A stretch of 64,000 bases of DNA from Paramecium pentaurelia (Eukaryota > Ciliophora > Oligohymenophorea > Peniculida > Parameciidae), in NCBI GenBank assembly GCA_905183005.1, contig CAJJDO010000057.1, positions 279,296 to 343,295 on the forward strand, read 5' to 3'. A program made the position numbers and the translations under genes. The notes under the pieces are model-generated. The model was not told the DNA's origin. It made no database searches and saw only the letters and a list, made by a program, of their open reading frames with translations. This document shows positions 37,101 to 48,055 of the stretch, piece after piece; positions within the stretch are counted from its first letter, which is position 1; every line of letters starts with the position of its first letter.

Positions 37101-40100
37101 TCTTGGAATATATCTCAATTAATGTAATTTTAAAACTCTACTTGATCCAAAGTCAACTTGGATATAACAATTTGAAGCTGCACTAGAAGTATAATAAGTT
37201 GATTATAGTAAATCAAAGAAGTTAGAAACTGAAGTTGCTGTATCAGCTAATAATGTAACTTCTGATGGTTTAATATATCTTGCAGGTTCTTATAAGGCAG
37301 AATATTAATTTAAAACAGATGTTGTCAATAATTTTGGAGCTTCACATGATAGTGTTGTATATGTTGCACTTGTTATAGGACAATTAAATCCACAGACTTT
37401 GACTGAATTTTAATCTTTGACTGAATCAAAACCAGTTCCTGTAAATGTTACAGTAGCACCACCAGCATAGGATACTGATGGATTATTTGAAGTTGGTTGA
37501 GCTGTGCTAACAATTAATTTCTATTTAGTAACATCACTAATATAAGCATATTTAGTATCAACTAATAAGTTAATTGAGTAAACTCCTGCAGGTAAACTTG
37601 AAAAAGTAGCTGTTACTGAAGTATCAGATAATGCTGAAGTAGTTCCAACAATCTTATGACCCATGTGTTCCAATGTCACTACAATAGTAGTACCAGTAAG
37701 TCTGATACCAGTGAATACAAGAACAACATTTCCTGCTGTAGCTAAATAAGCCTTTTGTGTAGTATCATAAGTAGCACCACTAATTGCTGTGAATGTTGGA
37801 GAACTAGAAGAAGGAGTTATTGTTAAAGTATATGTAGCGGTTAAAGGAACTGCTGAATTATTTTCAGACGGTAATTAGGATAGGGTTACAGCAGCAGATA
37901 GTACTGATTATCTGGCCATTCTACATTTAATTTAGATAGTGGAGACAACTTCTATTTCAGTACAAAATGTTGTTCCTATTTTTATAGTAGGAGATTTATC
38001 GGCATTAAATCCAGCACCATTAATTGTTAATATTTATCCACCAATAACAGCATTATTAATAGATGTAATGGTTAATCCAATCACAGTTACCCAAATCTTA
38101 TCTGCATAACCATTTTCAGTTAACACATAAGTAGAATATTATCCTTAAGGTAAATTTGGAATTGTATAGGTAAATGATGTTCCAGAAAGAGTTGCTGCTA
38201 CTGTTTATGTAACTGGACCTTTGAATACTACTGAAACTGTATTTGTTAATCCTGTTCCAGATAATGTTTCTGTATCTCCAGGAGCATAAGTCTTTTATTG
38301 ACTTAAAACTAAATCAGCAGATGTTAACATATCTCTTCTTGGTGATTTACCAAGATTTAAAATATGATTATGGCCTTGTTTCTTTGATTCCTCTGTCCAT
38401 AAAAATCTCTTTCTTTAAACTAGTTTTTGATAATCTGGTTTTTAATGATCAGACTCAGTCAAAATTCTAGATCCTGTAAATTAAGTAGCAGATGCTGGAT
38501 AATTATCAAGAGTTGGTGTTAATGTACTATCATAAGTAAATAAGCAATTATTTGTAGTATCAAGACATGTTGATTCAAGTGTGACTTATAATGTTACTAC
38601 AACTAATTAAGCTGCTTCGCTGTAGAATTCAAATTTTGGTGGAACGGTACAATAAATGACTTCACTTGTGAATCTACTTTCATCAATTTCACAGAACCAA
38701 TTAATAGCTACACCAACAAATACAAGAGTTTCACCTAAAACAAAATTAGATCCTGTAATTTTAATAACTGTTCCTCCAGCCTCTGAACCTTTAGCCTAAC
38801 TAGTGCCATCTTCTAAAGTAACACTTGTGATAGGAATGATATATTTAAATAAGTTATCATCAGCATTAGCATATGAATTACCATAATCTTTTCTTGTTAT
38901 AGTAACTCTATATTAACCTGGCATTCCTCCTCTTAAATAAACTTTGATTGAAGTATCTGTAACAGAAATAACTTTTGCATTATATGATTTGGTTCCTACG
39001 AGAGTAACTTTAACATCATCAACAACAGTTCCAAAATTGGTTCCTGTAATTGTCATTTCTCCTTTGAATATTGGTGTTTTTGCATTGAATTCTAAAGATA
39101 AAACTTAAATTCTTAAATTATCATCATATGTAAATAAACTACTAGCAAGTGTCTTTTAATTGAATGATAAAGAAATTGCTCCAGTTCCTCCAACTGCTTT
39201 TTTTGGAGTAACAAAAACAATTTAAGTATTAGTTATTGATAATGGATGAACATCTTAGCCATCAATTTAGAATGTAAAATCTCTATTTAAATTTTTAGGG
39301 AAACCAGTACCAGTAACAGTAATAGTAGTACCACCATCTGGCGATCCTGTGGCTGGTAAAACTGAAGATATAACCAAATTAATGCTTTCTCCTGTTACTC
39401 CAGCATCAATTTTAGAGAAACCAATACCTTTGTGATGTACAGCAGGTACTTAATTATCACCAGCTTCTTTAATATTCTATGTATCCAATTATTCTAAACT
39501 ACATGTTATAGAATATGGTGAAGTGTTAGTTGAGAATTGAATGTTTGTACAATCAGCTCCAGCATATGAAATTTCTAAGTCTGTTTATGCTATTGGTAAT
39601 CCAACTCCTTCTGATAAAGTTAATGATAATTGAGATCCTGTAACTGAATATGCGGTTAAAGTTGGAGTCTTTTCATCACTTAAAGTGAAATCACAAAGAA
39701 TATTAAGAGTAACTATAAAGGCATTTTGAAGAAATGAAAGCACACACAGAGTCTGGTTTACCTGATACCTTAACAACAATTTATAAGCTAGATAAGTTAT
39801 TGTCATCTGGATCTGGTTTTGTAGTTTTACAGTTCATGAACAATCCATTGACTCCCTTATCAGAGATTACGCATGGGTATTTACCAATATATACTGCGTT
39901 ATTGCTAGCAGTCTAATCTAATCCTTGAACCTAAAAGAATATATTTTTTCTTACTTTCATATAAATTGTTGTTCCTCCCATAACAGAACCTTAAAGGCCT
40001 GAATTTTCTTATCCTAAAATTGTTGATGCAGCTAAAATCACTACTGCATCAGAAGTTGAATCTGTTGAAGAATCCATCATCATGGCTACAATATTATTTG

Positions 40101-40168
40101 ATTTGATTACCATCAACATTATTGCTTAGTAGCAATAGTAACATACTCGTAAAAGCTATGATTAACAT
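25186..40168 (-). CDS. Giant fibrocystin-L (PKHD1L1)-like surface protein, frame broken by assembly joins
   Basis: Reading from 40168: signal peptide (MLIIAFTSMLLLLLS), a string of IPT/TIG Ig-like repeats (about 39950-37450), a discoidin (F5/8C)-like domain (IRLFDSRGSSGSSCQ, near 32870), another IPT, a first G8 domain (KWSDINTWGGYEYPGNGDS, near 32400), a parallel beta-helix region (VHFHLNGEVDESYV), a second G8 (YWSDPTTWIDNKVPVEGDS, near 28540), more beta-helix repeats, a Cys-rich region, an Asn/Gly stalk, one TM helix (VAVVCSVVGVSLLIAALLYY, near 25290-25376) and a short tail ending EAPQD. This order (IPT array, G8 pairs, PbH1, TM) is that of PKHD1L1/TMEM2-like receptors. Introns seen: 25641-25666, 39931-39954, 40086-40110. 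Single Ns at 29393, 33649 and 35978 sit beside duplicated blocks. Collapsing them leaves roughly 9.5 kb, about 3,150 aa. The function in ciliates is unknown; adhesion or mating surface roles are guesses. Confidence 0.85.
25497..25620 (-). repeat. Asn/Gly tandem repeat in the stalk of the giant surface protein
   Basis: A run of GGTAATAATAAT-type 12-bp units (plus-strand complement) encodes repeated NNNG blocks just outside the TM helix. Low-complexity stalk; its length probably varies by slippage. Confidence 0.7.
28022..29392. repeat. Duplicated block 1, copy a (1,371 bp)
   Basis: As far as I compared, identical to 29394-30764 at an offset of 1,372. The two copies meet at the single N at 29393. 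The duplication starts and ends inside coding sequence and its length is not a multiple of three. Confidence 0.85.
29394..30764. repeat. Duplicated block 1, copy b (1,371 bp)
   Basis: Second copy of 28022-29392. It continues naturally past 30764 into further gene sequence, whereas copy a stops at the N. This is the signature of overlapping contig ends left unmerged. Confidence 0.85.
31344..33648. repeat. Duplicated block 2, copy a (about 2.3 kb)
   Basis: Matches 33650 onward at offset 2,306 with a few single-base differences (for example at 31389 and 31870 region). Ends at the N at 33649. Confidence 0.8.
33650..35977. repeat. Duplicated block 2, copy b (about 2.3 kb)
   Basis: Bounded by Ns on both sides (33649 and 35978). 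It carries its own variants (for example ATGTAACTCCATCAATAG where copies a and c read ATGTGACTCCATCTATAG), so it represents a second allele, paralogue or sequence version. Confidence 0.8.
35979..37750. repeat. Duplicated block 2, copy c (about 1.8 kb shared part)
   Basis: Matches copy b at offset 1,773 and copy a at offset 4,079, then continues into unique IPT-repeat sequence beyond 37750. Confidence 0.8.
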
Positions 40169-41438
40169 GTAAATGTTTTATAAAAAATAATGATCTTCTA
40201 CAAAAGTTTAGAGCCCTTTTATACCCCTTAATATCTTGATTAATCTCAGTTTTAATTTATCACATACCCTAAAATATTAACTGTATCCTGTTGAAATAAT
40301 ATTAGGAAAACAAGATTAATTGCTTATAATAGCGATTTTCTTCATATTAGAGTTGACTTGATACATTAATGGAAAGTTTTAGAATCATTATTTAGCCTTT
40401 TTACAATGTTTTTAGTTTCTAAATATTTTGTTATTTTTATAAGGCTCACTAGTCTTTTTAGTCTGAATCAGAGTCTAATTTCAACACTGATAAAAGAAAT
40501 AGCACAGAAAATTAGAATTAGATTTATTTAGGATCTGAAGAGATTGCCATTGAAAAATCATCCTTAATGAAACAGCACAATTACATTATTCATATTGTTT
40601 TCTCTTCTCTAATAACAAAATAAGTCAATATATTGTTATGGAATAAAGAAAATATAAAAAAGTAAACAAAATTCTTCATTATTCTTCATTTTTCTTCATT
40701 TTTCAGCTGCCCAAATTTAATCAGCATCTTAGCAGTAAGAATAAGTTATCAACACGTTTTAAAGTTACGAATGATTTAGAATAATTCTTGTTATTTTCTA
40801 ATCATATACAATTAATCAAATTTGTTTAAAAAGAACAAAAGAAAAATGGTGTAATAGTTAAAAATTAGAACTTTTGGTTAATAAAGGCAACTTGTGTTTC
40901 TAAAAGGAATTAGGATCTGATTTTTACTATTGATAATTTAAAATGTGATTATGAAGTTTGTGGCTATTATTTTAGTGAAAATTTAATATATATTTAGAGA
41001 TTTGAAACCTTTATATAGTCGCATTGACAATGAAGAATGATTATTATTAAATCCTTGCCTGATATTTGTAAGAGAAAAAAAATAAAAAGGAATATCTTAT
41101 TTATCAGGTCAGATATTTAAATATAGAATTATAATAAAAATTATATCAAAATTTAGTGTGTAATAAAAATTTCTTCATTTTTCAGGAATATAAGGAACTT
41201 TGATATTTGTTTTCGTGAACAGTGACAACCAAATGAACTCATACTTAATTTATTATATTAAAAATCAATTTGAGACTTATTACACTCATGAATTTAATAT
41301 GCTCTATTTAATGATTTTGATATTGATAAATAATATCAAAGACTTATATTAACAACCTATTTCTTAATAAAGAATTAAATTATTATAATGCAATAGTTCC
41401 TTTTTTGAATTTAAATAAATATTGTAAAAATATTTGTT
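40169..41438. other. 1.3-kb intergenic region upstream of the giant gene
   Basis: No convincing gene. It contains near-tandem TTCTTCATTTTTC units around 40672-40706, and the same TTCTTCATTTTTCAG string recurs near 41172. It probably holds the promoter of the giant surface-protein gene and the 3' end of the coiled-coil gene. Confidence 0.4.
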
Positions 41439-42833
41439 TCATTATTTCCTATTTACTTCTTTAATCTATTCAGCAATATCTAATAACTCTTTTCTAATTT
41501 AGGCTTTTTATTTAAAATCTGATTCTTTTTAGGCTTATCTAATAAGTTATTCGTATTTATCATTTAATTACTTGAGTTTACTTTCGATCTCACTATTACG
41601 AACAGTTAAGGGAGGTGATAATAACTTTTTTTTAGAATGCTATTACTAATGATGTTATTCTTAAGATATTAAATTGTGCTAATCAGATTTAAATGGAGTA
41701 GTTTATTTCATATCTTCTAAACAATCTTTTATGGCTTATTTTAAAACACTTGATTTTACAAAGCTTTATTCAAATCTTGGACTTGTTATTTGTGGTGATA
41801 AGAAATCTAAATTAAGTTTTGAGACTTTATTATTATTATTTGGTTATTAATTATTACTTTAATATTAATTATTGATAAGCATATCAAATTCAGGATCTTC
41901 TGATTATGAAATATTTCTCAATCTTTTTTTATTTTATTAATTATTTTTCTCTTCATATTCTAATCTTAATTTCAATTATTGATATTTTAAAGTAATATCT
42001 TTTAATTCTATGGTTAATTAATGAATATTTGATTAATATTCATTACTTTTATTTAATAATTCTTAAATTCTTTTTGTTAATTAATCTTCAGTTTATTAAC
42101 GCTGCATTTATAATTCTTCCATCATTCTCAAATATGCTTTCTCTTTTTCTTCAAGTTATGATCTATATATTTGAATTTACTTTTCATACTCCTATAACTT
42201 AAACACTGGACATCGCTCTTTATAATCTAGAATATCTGCTTCCAGTTAATGTTTTTCAGTTTATAATTTTTCATATTTCTTTTCTAACTTTTTTGCATAT
42301 TATTCACCTGATTCTACTCTCTATCTTAATTCCATAATTTATTCTAATTATTTTGAGTTTTCTTCCTATTTTTGCTAATCTACCTTTTACATTAAACCTC
42401 TTTCATTAGCTTTATAAGCTTATAATTATCTTTGTAAATATTCAATCTAATTTTATTAATCTTATCTATCTTTTTTTCCATCTTCAATCTTTTTTATTAA
42501 ATCAGTGACTCTATCTTAGTATTCTTTTAAATGAACTAATCTTTCTTATTACAATTAATCAATTTAATAAATGTAATTACTAATGTTTTCTTTTTCATTT
42601 TGTTATCTTTGCAATTACATGGTTAATGTTTCATTCTAATTTCTCAACTCAGATATTTACTATAATAAATATTCTTCATCGTTAGATTTTGTTTTCGTTG
42701 GTAATAATGTGTCACTTCTTTAAGTTTCCATAACCTTTATTTTCTCTTAGAGCGCTTTCATTGCCATAACATATGCATTTGAAGAATTTCTATATCCAGA
42801 ATTTGTTGTATTTCTTTATTCTCGTTAAAACAT
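41439..42833 (-). CDS. Long coiled-coil protein
   Basis: One uninterrupted 464-aa frame from ATG 42833 (upstream of another in-frame Met at 42731; the longer start gives Met-Phe-Gln-Arg-Glu...). Residues about 50-300 are almost continuous heptads rich in Glu, Lys and Gln (EYLLQQISELRNQNETL, LEEKEKAYLRMMEEL, RIQELLNKSNEYQ). A Ser/Asn/Pro-rich segment (LNLDFLSPQITSPRFEQ) and a final short coiled coil follow. Looks like a centrosomal or ciliary scaffold, but no family is recognised. It is separated from the next, divergent gene by 17 bp. Confidence 0.8.
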
Positions 42834-42850
42834 AGTTTATTTTTACAATA

Positions 42851-43439
42851 ATGATTAAATTTATTGCTAGAAAAATAGATCGATCAACATCATTCAATAA
42901 AATAGAATACAAAAATGAACAAGAATATTAATTGGAATACCCTGTTAATATTCAAAAACATCTAATTATGTCTGAATAAGAATATAGTGATGATTATTAA
43001 TTATTGAAATAAAATCCTCCTGGAGTTAGTTTGAAATTAAATATTGGAACACCAAAAATTGAAACACCATCAAAATTACCATATGTCTTAGATGAAAATC
43101 ATTAAAGGTATTCATAATATAATAATATTTAAGGTAAAAAGGTAGAATGAAATTCTATGATGATGCCAAGAAATATGGATTTTTAGTTCTTGATGAAGAT
43201 GGAACAGATGTATTTATTCACTATGACGATCTTTAAGCAGCAGGAATTACAATGGAAAAGATGAAACTATATAAGATTGTTCATTAGTATACATTATTCT
43301 TAAGATTAGGAATAATCCTCAATATGTTAAATTTACAAAAAATGGAGGTCCTTACTTTGAATTTACTCTAATGAATTATATGGGAAAATATAATAAGAGT
43401 AGAAAAGCCATAGATCTTTAATTATTGAATTAAATTTGA
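42851..43439 (+). CDS. Cold-shock-domain-like protein
   Basis: Exons 42851..43107, 43134..43278 and 43305..43439; two 26-nt introns, both ending AAG, the second starting GTTCA; 178 aa. After a polar N-terminus of about 85 aa comes RMKFYDDAKKYGFLVLDEDG and TDVFIHYDDLQAAGI. This is the cold-shock fold: first strand with Lys-Phe, then the K-x-YGFI/DVFVH RNA-binding signature. Cold-shock domains bind single-stranded RNA or DNA. The second half (YVKFTKNGGPYFEFTLMN, SRKAIDLQLLN) completes the barrel. Confidence 0.75.
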
Positions 43440-43625
43440 TATGAAATAACTAGTATAATAATAATCTATTTAATTATAATGCTTATATAATTATTATACT
43501 TAATAAATTAATTTATTTATATTATTCTTTATTTTACTTAATTCAATTTTTGTAAATTTTATATGCAAATAAACTGAATCATATTACTATTTATTCAGAC
43601 TTATAAAATCATTATTTTTTTCAAC

Positions 43626-43871
43626 ATGGGTTGTAGGGTTACCAAAAATAAGAAATAATTAAAGGATTTAGATTATTTTATGAATATACTTGATAAAAAC
43701 AAAACTGATGATGAAACAAAGATTTAAGAAAAAAATAAATTATTTTAAATTACAAAGAATCCAATATTTCAAAGGAGACTATCATAAAAAAAAGAGAACT
43801 CTTTGACCAAATAAACATACTCTTATTTAGAAAGAAATAATTTAACTTTAAGGGCTTGTGAATATTTATGA
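43626..43871 (+). CDS. 81-aa MGC protein, probably N-acylated
   Basis: Uninterrupted frame starting Met-Gly-Cys, a signal for N-myristoylation with possible palmitoylation. Rich in Lys, Asn and Gln. Residues about 45-57 read ITKNPIFQRRLSQ. The next small gene at 44765 also starts Met-Gly-Cys and has KNPIVQRR at a comparable place, so the two seem related. No domain is known; a membrane-anchored regulatory peptide is the simplest guess. Confidence 0.55.
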
Positions 43872-44764
43872 TTTCTTTTTGTGTTTTATATTGACTATAT
43901 AATCATTATTTATAAACTTAAACTATTAAAATCAATTTCAAACTAAAATTAAAATATCATTTCAATTAATCATAGTTGAATCAGCTATGTAGTTTTATTT
44001 ATTTCAAAAACATATTATTATATGTTGTATAATAATGGGAGATTATAATTTACTTTAAAATCCATAATTAATATTCTAAGTAAAAAACATTAATGTACAA
44101 TACTTTACTGTAAAATTAAGATATATTATTGATTGAATAATTTCTCTATTTTAATAAAATAAAAGTTTATTTGTTTAAAAATTAAATTAGTTCTAAGATA
44201 AGTGATTCAAATTAATGATTAAAGTTCATTAATATGTTAAATTAATTTTAGAAGAATAATAATAATTTTAGTAATTACATTAAGTAATACATTAGAATTT
44301 ATAGCAAATACTATAAAAAGAAAAAGAGAATATTACAAAAATAAAATACTATTTGCAGACTATATTTAAAATATTTATAAGGAAATAATTGATAAAATAT
44401 AATATTTATTAAAGTCTATTATATCGTATTCTATTAATATCTTTTGTTTTAATTCAATTGTAGATATCAATATATACTCTATTCTATTAATTGTCAGATT
44501 TTTTTTAATTTAATCAATCATGACATCAAATTCTGGATTAATAACTCCAGTATATAGTACTTCAAAATGAATTAAATTTTGAGTTATTTCTGAAATTGCT
44601 TCTTTTTAATTGATTATATCGTTCAATTCTATTTTTAAAAGTATATCTGAGCAACTTTAGAACATTTCAATTTTTAAACGATCATCAAAAACTGAATAAA
44701 CTGAAAATTTTCATCAATATATGATTACGACATTATATATATATTAACAATAAAAAAATTAAAA
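43872..44764. other. Intergenic with one uncertain minus-strand open stretch
   Basis: On the minus strand from about 44690 down to 44214 a frame of roughly 160 codons is open (including IINPEFDVMIDQIKKNL and HFEVLYTGV), preceded by a short ATG frame offset by one base. It could be a gene with an unresolved intron or a chance open frame; I list it only as a possibility. Confidence 0.25.
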
Positions 44765-44986
44765 ATGGGTTGTGCATAAGGAAAGCAAAAATAGAAAGCA
44801 GCTAAATTTTAGTATGAAATTTATGATAGAGCCTAACCATATGGAATATAAGAAGAGAAAAGATATGATATTCAAAAAAATCCTATCGTTTAACGAAGAG
44901 TTAAAAGTCATTCACAAACTCCTGATTAATAAAATAGAACCAAGCAATATTCTGATTTACTTCCAAGTTCTAAACCTTAATTTTGA
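44765..44986 (+). CDS. 73-aa MGC protein, probably N-acylated
   Basis: Uninterrupted frame starting MGCAQGKQKQKAAKF. It shares the KNPI-V-QRR motif (about residues 38-45) with the 81-aa MGC protein at 43626 and ends with a Ser/Gln/Pro-rich tail. A longer overlapping frame in +1 exists but has no recognisable feature. Likely a paralogue of the upstream gene, about 0.9 kb away on the same strand. Confidence 0.55.
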
Positions 44987-46128
44987 AAAGCCTTCATCAA
45001 TAAATAGAGTTATAAGCTTTGAATCTATAAATCTATATATCTAAATCTTAAAACAACATTCTCAACAAAAGGTCTTAAAAACTTATGTATTTCAAGTCGT
45101 ATTTTCTGATTCTTTTATTCTTTTTAACATTTTGTCAAATTTTATTTTTATCAACAAAAAGGCAAGAAAACAAATAGACTTGTGATACTCTTAAAATCAT
45201 TCAATAAATTTTAGAATGATAAAATCTCTAAAGCCATCTTGTACTAGTTGACACTTATTTTAGGTTTGATCAAATTTACTTAATAATAAACTTTAAGAAT
45301 CAAAAAAAAAAAAAGAAGTCTGCAAAGTAGTTTGTTAGATGAATAGAATAACATTACTATTAAATATTATAGAAATACTTCTTAGGTTTAAATTGATATA
45401 ATAATCATTACAATATTTTTTATATACTAAATAATACAATTAGACAATATCAATACATATTTTTGATTATTTGATTATGAAAACTTATTAGAAATATTGT
45501 TCAATCTGTAGTTATGAGCTATTGTATTTGAAAAATTATTTAGTTCTTAATATTTAATGTCATAAATTAAAGAATAAGTAAAAATTAATTCTGATATTTA
45601 GAAAGTAAAATAAAGAATAAAATAATCATAAAAAAATAATAATCTAATTGAATATCCATATAATAAGTATCATAATACTATAAATTTCATTTAATGAATT
45701 ATGTATAATAGAATTTTATAAATTAGAATTATTTGTAAATCTTTTTTTATTATATCAGCATTTTTAGGTCATAAAACAATATTAGAATTATTGTAATATA
45801 TTTTATGAGTCCTTTTTGAGTATTAAATATTTGGGTATTATAAAAAATTTACTACTGAACTACTGAACAAGATAGATTTAATAATTTCTTTTTATTGAAT
45901 TAGATTTTGTGAGATAATTAATTAAGATTTAGAGGAATAAAATATGATTTAATTGAGAATTTAGATTAAGATGCATATTTGATTAATGTAATTATAATAA
46001 ATATATATATTATAAATACTAATATATATATTTATTAATATTAAATTTTCATTGGATGAATAAATTGGAATTAGAATATATATAGTAATTCAATTTTGGG
46101 GAAGGCGGGATGAAGAAATAATTAATAA
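44987..46128. other. 1.1-kb intergenic region, nothing recognised
   Basis: AT-rich, with short TA-repeat patches near 46000-46035. No frame has a domain or a plausible intron structure. Confidence 0.4.
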
Positions 46129-47999
46129 ATGGATTTTGAATTCCCTCAATTGTTAAACCCAACTGACAATGAACCTTATGTTCTAGTTTTTGAGTAGTAG
46201 GACGTATTGAAAAGCAAATTATTGACTGCTCGTCATGTTAGTTAAAGAGCTCATGAAGCAAATGGAAAATCAGAACTAGTTGTAATAAAAGACTTTTTAT
46301 AGTATTAAATCTTAGTTATCATTTTAGAGACTTAACAAAAAAGTCACCATTAGCTTATACTCCAGATGCAGAGTCTGAATAACTAGTTTAGAATTTTAAC
46401 ACATAACATAAAGCTTACTAAAACAAGATATAAGCATAAGTAGATTCATTTAAACAACTTAATTAAAAATTGTAAGAAGGATATGATAATGCTTGCAATA
46501 ATGTAGTTTCTTAATTGGTAGAAGGTGTAAAAGGTGAGACCTAAAATGTTTAAAAAGCATTTGAGTCTTTATAAAATGTTCTAAAGAGTGATCCTGAATA
46601 GGAAGCTTCAATCCCAAAACCAAAAGAAATAGTTAATAAAGTATTATTATTGATATATTTCATAGATATCAGAACTAAGAGCAGCTCCAGAATTACCAGA
46701 GTATTTATTTTCAACAACAAAGAAGGTAAGAGCTTGGAGAGAGGCTCCAAATGAATTATGTGTTTGGAACAAAACAAAAGAGCAATTTTATAAAAATACT
46801 TTAGAATCAACTCTTAATTAAGAACTATAAGATAGATCTGAATTAGCCCTTAAATTTTGGAATTAATAAATATAAAGATTAGGAGAATAGTTCTTAAATA
46901 TTTTATAAGAAGATTCTTCATTATAATAATAAAATTTTGTTAGTTTGAATATTGAAACAGCAGAGGCATTTGCATTATTATTGAATACAATGATAACTTC
47001 TGAAACAAGGATAGTATTACATATAGGAGATTTCAGTTAAGCTGATTCTAAATCAATTGCTGAGTCAATTTAAAGATTAACAAGTATAGTGAATCTATCA
47101 ATAAAATGGAAAGTATCTAATAAAGCTTAAGGTTTATCTCACATAGCTTAAGGTAATAATAAATAATGATTATTAAAGCTATTGGATAAGCTGAATAATT
47201 GAAAATTTTGACATTTGAATTCCCATCTAATGTTTAAGCAAATTAAGCAAAAGATTTTTTTACAGAATTTAAAGATGTTAAATTATCAAACTTAGAAGAA
47301 ATTAATGTAGTTGCTGAATAATCAAATATAAATTCTGCAATATAACATATTGCAAAGGCATTAAAATCAGTTGGTGGTACATAAGTATCAAGATTATCAT
47401 TAAATTTCAGGTATTTATTAATTATTGATATTATATATAGTTAAACTTAAGTAGATAATAAATCAGCTTAATAAATTGGTGATGCTTTGAGTGTTTACAA
47501 AGGAGTAAAGAAATTAATTTTAAATTTTTCTGGATTTTCATTAAATTCAAATAATATTAAAGATGATGGATTTAGTAGTTTAATTTAATATGTTCCAAAT
47601 TTCTCATCTACTTTAATTGAATTAAATATAAATGTTGGAAGAAATCAATTAACTGATAGTTCTTTAACAACTTTAAATAAATAATTCTAGAGTGTCAAAT
47701 GGAGTGCATTAAAGAGTGTAAATATCAGTGTTCATTATAATAAAATAACTGAAGAAGGTGCAAGAAAATTAGGAAAAGTAAAAATTAATTATATAATATT
47801 TTAGTTCCTTCATAGTTTACCAATTTTAGTTAATTTATAATTGAATTTGAATTCAACTGAAATTAATCAAAAAGGATTGAGTTTTATAATTAATTAATTG
47901 GGTCCATAAGTTAATGCATCAATTTAAGCAAAATAAACTAATGTAACAAAAGAAGAAGCAGAAGAATTGAAAAATAAAATAACATCATTAAACATTTGA
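46129..47999 (+). CDS. Leucine-rich-repeat-like protein (RNI-type)
   Basis: Exons 46129..46301, 46328..46640, 46666..47152, 47179..47410, 47441..47777 and 47805..47999 (introns 26, 25, 26, 30, 27 nt); 578 aa. The N-terminal half is helical. From about residue 330 the sequence shows 28-35-residue units with Leu/Ile/Asn spacing (LKILTFEFPS, SRLSLNFSQ, KKLILNFSG, IELNINVGRNQLTD, KSVNISVHYNKITEEG, VNLQLNLNSTEINQKG), the pattern of ribonuclease-inhibitor-like LRRs seen in many ciliate proteins. Expected role: protein binding. The third intron ends in AAG. Confidence 0.72.
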
Positions 48000-48055
48000 T
48001 ATTATTAATTAATTGATTGCATTATCAAAGAAATATATATATATATATATATCTA

